Assembly: GCA_011620445.1 (NCBI GenBank)
Contig: WOZB01000202.1
Coordinates: forward strand, 16,839 to 22,406
DNA from: Anaerolineaceae bacterium
Lineage (GTDB): Bacteria; Chloroflexota; Anaerolineae; Anaerolineales; Anaerolineaceae
Length of the DNA stretch: 5,568 nucleotides
Reading direction: 5' to 3'
The position numbers and the translations under genes were made by a program. The notes beneath the pieces were generated by a model. The model saw nothing but the letters and a program-made list of their open reading frames with translations, ran no database searches and was not told where the DNA came from. Below are positions 1-5,568 of this stretch, in pieces. Position 1 is the stretch's first letter. Each line of letters begins with the position of its first letter.

Positions 1-3
1 AAG

Positions 4-1716
4 ATGACAAATTACCAGCAAAAAATAACTGACGATTTGGATGCCATGCTCGCTGTTTTTCCCCCTGAGCTGGCGCAGGCAGTGCACTCGCGCGACCACT
101 TTGATCAGTTAATTGAAGTTATTCTTGACCTCGGCAGAAAACCCAGCGCGCGCTTCTTTAGCGAAGAAGTTACCTTGCTTCCCCGGCCTGTTGCCCAGGA
201 AGATTTGGATTACGTTATCACCCGTATTGGTGATTTTGACGCAGACAATCGCGCAGGTATGGAGCGCACCCTGCACCGTATCTCGGCCATCCGCAACCGC
301 AGAGGTAAAATTGTTGGCCTCACTTGCCGGGTCGGCCGCGCTGTTTACGGCACCATCGGTATTATCAACGACCTGGTAGAGAGTGGGGAGTCCATCCTCA
401 TTCTCGGACGTCCAGGTGTTGGGAAAACCACAATGCTGCGTGAGGCGGCCCGCATCTTGGCGGAATCCAAGCGTGTGGTCATCGTAGACACGTCCAATGA
501 GATTGGCGGAGATGGGGATGTACCCCACCCGGCTATTGGTAACGCACGCCGCATGCAGGTACCTAAACCTTCGCTGCAGCACGAAGTAATGATCGAGGCG
601 GTTGAAAACCACAACCCGGAAGTGATCGTGATTGATGAAATTGGCCGTGAATTGGAAGCCTTGGCCGCCCGCACCATCGCGGAACGCGGTGTGCAGTTGA
701 TTGGCACCGCGCATGGTACAGCCCTTGAAAACCTGCTAATGAACCCGACGCTTTCTGACCTCGTGGGCGGGATTGAATCAGTGACATTATCTGATGAAGA
801 AGCCCGTCGACGTGGAACCCAGAAAACGGTCCTTGAACGGCGCTCGCCCCCGACCTTCTCAGTCCTCGTGGAGATGCTAACCCGTGACCGGGTAGCAGTC
901 CATCGAGACGTAGCTTCCGCAGTGGATTCCATCCTGCGGGGATACCCCATGCCGGCTGAAGAACGTTACTGGGATGAACACGGCAAAGTACGTTCTGTGA
1001 AGGCAGCTACCGCACCGGCTCCGACAGTATCGCAATCATTGAAAACAAGAAATGGCATGGAAAAGTCGCCTTTTCAGCGCTCCAATGCTAATCTGCAAAA
1101 AAATGGCGGCTCTCAAGACCGCGAGGTCAGGCAGAAATATCCAGCCGCTTTTACAGATCGACAAAACAGCCCTGAAAGGGAGGCCGATAGGAATCAGAGC
1201 CCTTTCTCGATTGAGGAACCGTACGACGAGCTGCAGGTGCAGGCAGGGCCGGATATCAAGAATATCTACGCTTATGGTGTAGCGCGCAACCGCCTGATCC
1301 AGGTGATAAAGGCTTTGAATGTGCCAGCACGAGTGGTGCGTACGCCAGAAGAAGCCGATACTTTTGTGACCCAGCGGCGTTATTACCGGGAACATCTGCA
1401 ACCAATTACTGACGCAGAAGCGAAAGGTCTGCCGATTTTTGTGATTAAGTCGAACACTGATGGACAGATTGAACAATTCCTGGCGGACTTGTTTTCGTTG
1501 AGGCCTGCATCAGAATCCATACCAGCTTATAATGAAGCCTTGAGTGAAGCTGAGGAAGCTATCGACCGCGTTTATGCTGGAGAAAAGTACGTGGATTTAG
1601 GTCCGGCGGCGGCACCCTTGAGACGCAGACAGCATGACATGGCTAAGCAGGCTAACCTGGTTTCACAATCTTTCGGGAAGGAACCAAACCGTCGCGTTCG
1701 GATTTTTAGAGACTAA
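4..1716 (+). CDS. R3H-domain P-loop ATPase, SpoIIIAA/Ycf45-like
   Basis: This 570-residue protein is probably a cytoplasmic nucleic-acid-binding ATPase. Residues about 60-320 form a RecA/secretion-type ATPase domain. Walker A is GRPGVGKT at 135-142, with K141 and T142. Walker B is VIVIDE at 207-212, and a conserved-looking TAHG lies at 235-238. Residues about 330-412 are a polar, low-complexity linker. A second globular part at about 415-500 begins with the IYAYGVARNR segment. The C-terminus (about 512-568) is an R3H domain, with R540 and H544 giving the RxxxH signature that binds single-stranded nucleic acid. The same order (ATPase, linker, R3H) is known in bacterial SpoIIIAA-related and plastid Ycf45 proteins, whose exact role is unsettled. 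The ATG at 4 gives a plausible N-terminus, but only three bases lie upstream and the frame stays open there, so an earlier start cannot be excluded. The stop overlaps the tmk start by one base. Family is confident; function is not. Confidence 0.9.
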   Translation: MTNYQQKITDDLDAMLAVFPPELAQAVHSRDHFDQLIEVILDLGRKPSARFFSEEVTLLPRPVAQEDLDYVITRIGDFDADNRAGMERTLHRISAIRNRRGKIVGLTCRVGRAVYGTIGIINDLVESGESILILGRPGVGKTTMLREAARILAESKRVVIVDTSNEIGGDGDVPHPAIGNARRMQVPKPSLQHEVMIEAVENHNPEVIVIDEIGRELEALAARTIAERGVQLIGTAHGTALENLLMNPTLSDLVGGIESVTLSDEEARRRGTQKTVLERRSPPTFSVLVEMLTRDRVAVHRDVASAVDSILRGYPMPAEERYWDEHGKVRSVKAATAPAPTVSQSLKTRNGMEKSPFQRSNANLQKNGGSQDREVRQKYPAAFTDRQNSPEREADRNQSPFSIEEPYDELQVQAGPDIKNIYAYGVARNRLIQVIKALNVPARVVRTPEEADTFVTQRRYYREHLQPITDAEAKGLPIFVIKSNTDGQIEQFLADLFSLRPASESIPAYNEALSEAEEAIDRVYAGEKYVDLGPAAAPLRRRQHDMAKQANLVSQSFGKEPNRRVRIFRD

Positions 1717-2345
1717 TGTTCATCACCTTTGAAGGCCCTGAAGGCAGTGGCAAGACCAGCCAGTTGCCAGCTCTGGTTGATTATCTGGAAGGCTTGGGTT
1801 TTCAAGTGGTCAGTACCCGCGAGCCCGGTGGCACGGCTATCAGCGACCAAATCCGTGAAGTTCTAACCAGCATGAAGAATCAGGAATTGCACCCCAGGAC
1901 AGAAATCCTGCTCTTTTTGGCTGCCCGTGCACAGCTAGTGGAACAGGTTATCAAACCTGCCCTCCAAGCAGGCAAAATCGTGTTTTGTGATCGCTATGGT
2001 GATTCAACCCTGGCGTATCAAGGCTATGGTCATGGTCTGGACCTAACGATCTTAAGGCAAATGCTGGATTTTGCAACAGACCATCTGCAACCGGATCTGA
2101 CACTTTTTCTGGATTTGGATGTTGAAATTGGCCTGGCAAGAAAGAAAAAAGCCTCCGAATGGAACCGCCTGGATGCCTATGCCCTGGCATTTCATAAAAG
2201 GGTAAGGGAAGGCTACCACCAGCTGATCGCGGAAGAGCCGGAACGCTGGGTAACCGTGGATGCCACACAGGATATGAAGACTGTACAAGCTAACCTTAGG
2301 AAAACCATTCTCAAAAAGTTAAAATCTACTCACTTATTACCTTAA
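1716..2345 (+). CDS. tmk: Thymidylate kinase (dTMP kinase)
   Basis: Phosphorylates dTMP to dTDP with ATP, the last step shared by de novo and salvage routes to dTTP, in the cytoplasm. The 209-residue length is normal for the bacterial enzyme. The P-loop is GPEGSGKT at residues 7-14 (K13). The substrate-binding TREPGGT lies at 34-40. The DR(Y/H) motif is D92-R93-Y94, followed by the family's STLAYQGYG segment. The lid at about 141-153 is rich in basic residues (R142, K143-K145, R151). The P-loop lacks the Arg of eukaryotic-type enzymes, so catalytic positive charge is expected from the lid, as in E. coli-type Tmk. The ATG shares its A with the TAA of the upstream ATPase gene (TAATG). No Shine-Dalgarno sequence is visible in the 15 bases before it, so termination-reinitiation coupling is likely. 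All key motifs are intact. Confidence 0.97.
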   Translation: MFITFEGPEGSGKTSQLPALVDYLEGLGFQVVSTREPGGTAISDQIREVLTSMKNQELHPRTEILLFLAARAQLVEQVIKPALQAGKIVFCDRYGDSTLAYQGYGHGLDLTILRQMLDFATDHLQPDLTLFLDLDVEIGLARKKKASEWNRLDAYALAFHKRVREGYHQLIAEEPERWVTVDATQDMKTVQANLRKTILKKLKSTHLLP

Positions 2346-2349
2346 GTGA
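2330..2349. repeat. Short inverted repeat spanning the tmk stop codon
   Basis: TCACTTA at 2330-2336 pairs perfectly with TAAGTGA at 2343-2349 around a six-base loop. The tmk TAA lies at 2343-2345, in the right arm. The stem is AT-rich and no T-run follows, so it does not qualify as an intrinsic terminator. It could be a weak RNA hairpin between tmk and the lipoprotein gene, or chance. Confidence 0.3.
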
Positions 2350-2365
2350 ACCTCTCAAGACACCT

Positions 2366-2372
2366 GAAAGGA
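2366..2372 (+). promoter_or_regulatory. Ribosome binding site of the lipoprotein gene
   Basis: GAAAGGA ends five bases before the ATG at 2378, a good spacing. It supports that start codon and suggests that this gene, unlike tmk, recruits ribosomes independently. No convincing -35/-10 promoter was recognised in the 32-base gap or at the end of tmk. Confidence 0.7.
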
Positions 2373-2377
2373 TTTCA

Positions 2378-3739
2378 ATGAAAAAATTACCATTAATGTT
2401 TGCATTGTTGCTGATGGCTTCGCTTGTATTAAGTGCCTGTCAAATTAATACAGCCACCCCGCCCGCGCAAACCCCTGCCACCCAGGCAGCCACAGTTGCT
2501 GCTAGTGAAACCCAGCCAACAGACCCGGCTACTACCAGCGGAATGCCAACCCCGGCTGCACCGACCGTAATATTACCTACACAGGATACCCGCCTTAAGG
2601 ATGACCAGGGCAAGATGATCTGCACGGTCTACCCAGCGATGTTCTCAGGTGAAATGAGTGAACAGGAAAAAGCCCTTGTCAAAGATGTTCCAGCCATAAC
2701 GGAAGATGACTGGCAGATGGGGGCTGAAACACCGGTTCTAACCATCCTTGAATACAGTGACTTCCAGTGCCCGGCCTGTGCCATGTTCTATACCGAATTG
2801 GAAAAACTGATGCAAGCGCACCCAAATGATGTGCGCCTGGTCTTCAGAAACTTCCCATTGGTGAGCATCCACGCGAATGCCTCCCTGGCCGCGCAAGCTG
2901 CTGAAGCCGCCGGCTTGCAGAGTGAAGAGCAGTATTGGGCCATGTACAATTTGCTTTTCTCCAAACAGACCGATTGGTCAGGCAAGACCTCAGAGGAATT
3001 CTCAGTATTTCTCAAGGAACAGGCAACCAGCCTGGGCTTGGATGTGGATAAATTTATGCAGGATCTCACCAGTGAAGCATTGGTCAAACAGGTGAAGGAT
3101 GAAACAGATTTCGCCATTAAGATTGGCCTCAATTCGACACCGACCATCATCCTGAATGGACGCCCCTGGCAGTACCAATGGGATGCGTACACATTGGGTA
3201 TGGTCATTGACCTTATCAAATCTGAAGCAAAAATGCATACAGAATGCCCGGATTTTGTGATTGATCAAAACAAAACCTATACCGCCACTATCAAGACTGA
3301 AAAGGGTGACATTGTCATGGAACTCTATCCCAAAGTGGCACCGCAAGCGGTCAACTCTTTTGTGGTGCTCGCGCGTGAAGGCTACTATGATGGTGTTACC
3401 TTCCATCGAGTACTCTCGAATTTCGTTGCCCAGACCGGCGACCCAAGCAATACAGGTATGGGCGGTTCAGGTTTTGAGTATCGCGAAGAAACCAGCGCTG
3501 ATCTTAAATTTGACCAGGAGGGTATGGTTGGTATTGCAAAAGCCACACAGGCTAATACAAGCGGCAGCCAATTCTTTATCACTTATGCACCGCTTCCCGA
3601 CCTGGATGGCGGCTATACAATTTTTGGTAAGGTGATCTCGGGGATGGACGTTGTCAAGCAGATTACAGAGCGCGACCCAAGCACGATGCCCACAACCCCT
3701 GGTGACAAGATTGTGAGCATCACTATCGATGAAAAGTAG
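2378..3739 (+). CDS. Lipoprotein fusing a DsbA-like thioredoxin domain to a cyclophilin-type PPIase
   Basis: A 453-residue protein probably anchored on the outer face of the cytoplasmic membrane as a protein-folding factor. Residues 1-20 are a lipoprotein signal peptide (basic start, hydrophobic core, lipobox LSAC with lipidated C21). Residues 22-70 are a Thr/Pro/Ala-rich spacer. Residues about 111-285 are a DsbA-like domain (Thioredoxin_4 type) with the redox motif C131-P-A-C134 after YSDFQ, and the cis-proline loop T254-P255. Residues about 300-452 are a compact bacterial cyclophilin. Alignment by eye to human CypA matches R344 with R55, F349 with F60, Q352 with Q63, Q398 with Q111 and F400 with F113. 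D408 and Y413 stand where CypA has W121 and H126. The first domain probably exchanges or forms disulfides and the second isomerises prolyl bonds. Two extra cysteines, C82 and C290, bracket the thioredoxin domain. The start is fixed by a good ribosome binding site and the signal peptide. The 3' end overlaps the next gene by 11 bases. Confidence 0.93.
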   Translation: MKKLPLMFALLLMASLVLSACQINTATPPAQTPATQAATVAASETQPTDPATTSGMPTPAAPTVILPTQDTRLKDDQGKMICTVYPAMFSGEMSEQEKALVKDVPAITEDDWQMGAETPVLTILEYSDFQCPACAMFYTELEKLMQAHPNDVRLVFRNFPLVSIHANASLAAQAAEAAGLQSEEQYWAMYNLLFSKQTDWSGKTSEEFSVFLKEQATSLGLDVDKFMQDLTSEALVKQVKDETDFAIKIGLNSTPTIILNGRPWQYQWDAYTLGMVIDLIKSEAKMHTECPDFVIDQNKTYTATIKTEKGDIVMELYPKVAPQAVNSFVVLAREGYYDGVTFHRVLSNFVAQTGDPSNTGMGGSGFEYREETSADLKFDQEGMVGIAKATQANTSGSQFFITYAPLPDLDGGYTIFGKVISGMDVVKQITERDPSTMPTTPGDKIVSITIDEK

Positions 3740-4973
3740 AATGGATCAAAGCTATCCTGTGTATCAGATGAAACACCGAAAGACTGACTGGATAAACACA
3801 CTCCAGTTGGTCTTTTCACTCGCTGTCTTTATCTGCGCGACGCTGATAGCTTTGGTCGTTTTTTTTGGACGGCTTAGCCTTTCTCAGAACAATCTGATAC
3901 GCGAACTCGGTGTTTCGGCCGGGGCGATGCTAAGTGTTTTCGCCTGGTCAGCTGTAATGGTTGCAGTCACGGCAATAGTTTCGGTGATTAGTTCAGCAAG
4001 AAAAATGGCCGGTAAAGTGATGCCTGGTTGGACACAGGCGAAAATGCTTTGGCTTTACGGCGCAATCGCAATCCTGCCAGTGTTCTTCGTCGTGGGGCAG
4101 AACTTATTCAAGGTTGCGAAGCATGCCAATACCTGGATGCCGATATTTTCAGTGGTCAGCATATTTATTGCCGGTATTTGGTATATGCGCATAGGTATTG
4201 GGCGCGATTGGGGCAAAAGACTCCAGCGCAATTCCGGTTTGCTCACCTTTAGTTTCGGGTTTACAACCTGGCTTGTCTTGATAAGCGAAATCCTGGTTCT
4301 TGCGGTTTTCGGTCTGGTTTTTTTCCTGGCGACCAGGCAAGACCCCCAGATGCAAGATCTTTTTCAGAACTTGCCCAATTTATTGCAGGGTTTTCAAGGT
4401 GATCTCCAGGCTGCAGAAGCGATAATTGCAGAACTGATGCAAAAACCGGTAGTCATATTTTTCGCAATATTAACAATTGCTTTCCTGATGCCACTGGTAG
4501 AAGAGCTGCTGAAACCCTTAGGTGTACTGCTTCTTAAAGGCAGAAAAATAAGCCCAAGGGAAGGCATGCAGGCGGGCATTATCAGCGGAGCGGGTTTTGG
4601 CATTATGGAAGGCATGCTTTTTGGCATTCAGACCGGGCCGGGCACTGAACCAGAAGCCTGGATAATTTTCGTCATTGGACGGGCTGCAGCATTAATTTTG
4701 CACATTTTCAATGGCGCATTGAACGGTTTTGCTTTAGTTCGCTTCTGGGAGAATCGAAAAGCGGGACCTCTCGTTGGTACCTTTCTGATTACCCTGCTGA
4801 TCCATGGCATTTGGAATTTAACAGCTATACTGGCAAGCGCAAATATCCTTGACCAAACCATATCCTTAGGTATAACAATTTCGATTTTTGTATTGGTTTT
4901 TATTAATTACGTGGTTTTTACCCGAAAAGACGGCAACCCAAAACAGGAGATTGCATTTAACAATGGCTTATGA
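3729..4973 (+). CDS. PrsW-like polytopic membrane protease
   Basis: A 414-residue integral membrane protein with about ten hydrophobic segments (roughly residues 22-46, 61-88, 106-126, 136-157, 174-201, 240-256, 281-300, 311-336, 349-369, 375-397). The C-terminal half carries motifs of the PrsW family of glutamic-type intramembrane proteases: E258-E259-L-L-K262 (EExxK), F290-G-I-M-E294 (FxxxE), H325 in a membrane segment, and H359 followed by N363. In Bacillus, PrsW makes the first cut in anti-sigma factor RsiW; the substrate here is unknown. The roughly 235 residues before EExxK, with five segments plus a polar loop at about 202-239, are much longer than in Bacillus PrsW. The ATG at 3729 lies inside the lipoprotein gene and has no Shine-Dalgarno sequence. 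An in-frame ATG at 3741, just after that gene's TAG and preceded by AAAAG, is an equally good start and removes four residues. Peptidase activity is inferred from family motifs; CPBP/CAAX-type proteases are the nearest alternative. Confidence 0.82.
   Translation: MKSRMDQSYPVYQMKHRKTDWINTLQLVFSLAVFICATLIALVVFFGRLSLSQNNLIRELGVSAGAMLSVFAWSAVMVAVTAIVSVISSARKMAGKVMPGWTQAKMLWLYGAIAILPVFFVVGQNLFKVAKHANTWMPIFSVVSIFIAGIWYMRIGIGRDWGKRLQRNSGLLTFSFGFTTWLVLISEILVLAVFGLVFFLATRQDPQMQDLFQNLPNLLQGFQGDLQAAEAIIAELMQKPVVIFFAILTIAFLMPLVEELLKPLGVLLLKGRKISPREGMQAGIISGAGFGIMEGMLFGIQTGPGTEPEAWIIFVIGRAAALILHIFNGALNGFALVRFWENRKAGPLVGTFLITLLIHGIWNLTAILASANILDQTISLGITISIFVLVFINYVVFTRKDGNPKQEIAFNNGL
4944..4950 (+). promoter_or_regulatory. 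Candidate ribosome binding site of the acyltransferase gene
   Basis: CAGGAGA is a strong Shine-Dalgarno match within the end of the PrsW-like gene, but its last base is 12 bases short of the ATG at 4963, longer than ideal. An in-frame TTG at 4951 is too close to use it. Translation coupling through the 11-base overlap may compensate. Confidence 0.45.
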
Positions 4974-5568
4974 CAGGGTCTATAAGTTCCTGACCTGGCT
5001 GGTTCGGAAATTAGTGGACTTAAGGGTGGAGGGGAAAGAAAACGTACCAAAGACTGGCGCGTGCCTGCTTACAATTGCGCACACCAGCCGCTTGGATACG
5101 ATTTTTTTGATGGTGGCAATCGAACGCCGCGATGCCATCCCACTTGTTGCCACTGAGTACAAGAAATCCGTCATCGGACCGTTGATGAATGCAATCGGTG
5201 TGATCTGGCTGGATCGCTCGGGTACCGATTTCAAAGCCCTTCAACAGGCTGGTGATTATCTGAACAAAGGTTGGATATTGGGGATTGCCCCAGAAGGAAA
5301 ACGGTCAAAAACGAATAAACTGATGCAAGGCAAACCCGGGTCTGCTTTAATTGCAAAAAAGTACAAAATTCCTGTAATTCCAGCAGCAGTTGAAGGCGCT
5401 ACTGAAATGTGGTACTGGTTCAAACGCTTTAAGAAGATGCGGGTGACCGTTCGCTTTGGGGAAAATTTCGTTATTTCCGAAAAAATTGACGAGGAAGACA
5501 ATAAGATCTGGTTGAACCGGGCAACTGATGAGATTATGTGCCATATCGCCGCATTATTGCCGCCTGAA
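4963..5568 (+). CDS. PlsC-family 1-acylglycerol-3-phosphate acyltransferase (3' end outside window)
   Basis: An open frame of 202 codons with no stop before the window ends. The translation has the blocks of the glycerolipid acyltransferase family in order. Block I is H40-T-S-R-L-D45 (HxxxxD, catalytic His and Asp). Block II is around 70-86, ending in the GVIWLDRSG segment. Block III is P110-E-G-K-R114, the family's PEGxRS that binds glycerol phosphate. Block IV is IPVIPAAVEG at 136-145. The family moves an acyl group to lysophosphatidate to make phosphatidic acid, at the cytoplasmic membrane surface. There is no N-terminal membrane span, only an amphipathic stretch (residues 3-20), so peripheral attachment is likely. 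A member acting on another acyl acceptor cannot be excluded. Members are commonly 200-250 residues, so few residues are probably missing. The ATG at 4963 overlaps the PrsW-like gene's TGA by 11 bases. The conserved N-terminal block starts about 20 residues later, which supports this start. Confidence 0.9.
   Translation, partial: MAYDRVYKFLTWLVRKLVDLRVEGKENVPKTGACLLTIAHTSRLDTIFLMVAIERRDAIPLVATEYKKSVIGPLMNAIGVIWLDRSGTDFKALQQAGDYLNKGWILGIAPEGKRSKTNKLMQGKPGSALIAKKYKIPVIPAAVEGATEMWYWFKRFKKMRVTVRFGENFVISEKIDEEDNKIWLNRATDEIMCHIAALLPPE

Noticed and set aside
109..950. Two long minus-strand open frames (109-714 and 345-950) opposite the ATPase gene
   Set aside because: They overlap each other and lie opposite the Walker A and Walker B coding region of a well-supported gene; their translations show no recognisable motif.
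2788..3406. Minus-strand open frames opposite the lipoprotein gene
   Set aside because: They lie opposite conserved thioredoxin and cyclophilin coding sequence and have no motifs, so they are coding shadows.
3859..3866. Run of eight T, considered as a terminator tail or slippage site
   Set aside because: No GC-rich stem precedes it. It encodes part of a transmembrane segment (Val-Phe-Phe) and the reading frame continues intact.
4500..4817. CPBP/CAAX-type (ABI) protease as the identity of the membrane protein
   Set aside because: The first motif is EExxK followed by FxxxE, fitting PrsW better than the EExxxR and FxxxH pattern of CPBP proteases.
4980..5544. Several minus-strand open frames near the right edge
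   Set aside because: The plus strand here encodes an uninterrupted acyltransferase with all four family blocks, so the reverse frames are shadows.
1..5568. A new defence, mobile-element or CRISPR-type system
   Set aside because: No transposase, integrase, nuclease, reverse transcriptase, repeat array, att-like repeat or abrupt composition change was seen; all five genes belong to recognisable housekeeping or envelope families.

Overview
The window is a compact block of five plus-strand genes with almost no non-coding DNA. In order: an R3H-domain P-loop ATPase of the SpoIIIAA/Ycf45 type, thymidylate kinase (tmk), a secreted lipoprotein that fuses a DsbA-like thioredoxin domain to a cyclophilin-type prolyl isomerase, a PrsW-like polytopic membrane protease, and a PlsC-family acyltransferase that runs off the right edge. 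Junctions are a 1-base overlap (TAATG), a 32-base gap, and two 11-base overlaps. The genes are therefore probably co-transcribed and in part translationally coupled.

The organism looks like a member of the Chloroflexota, most likely an anaerobic Anaerolineae lineage. This is inferred from the style of the proteins: an R3H/SpoIIIAA-type ATPase next to tmk, a lipoprotein with a long Thr/Pro/Ala linker after the lipobox, and a Thioredoxin_4-type domain joined to a small bacterial cyclophilin. Base composition looks balanced by eye. There is no RNA gene or marker that would prove the placement.

By function, the left half (1-2345) is cytoplasmic: a nucleic-acid-associated ATPase and dTMP kinase for dTTP synthesis. 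The right half (2378-5568) is about the envelope: a membrane-anchored extracytoplasmic foldase, an intramembrane protease, and a phospholipid-synthesis acyltransferase. A link between foldase and protease in envelope quality control is plausible from position only.

No mobile element, CRISPR array, tRNA, rRNA, riboswitch or convincing intrinsic terminator was seen, and no stretch over 300 bases lacks a gene. I do not see a clearly new defence or mobile system. The most noteworthy items are the DsbA-cyclophilin lipoprotein, with an extra cysteine pair bracketing its thioredoxin domain, and the PrsW-like protein with a large multi-spanning N-terminal extension.
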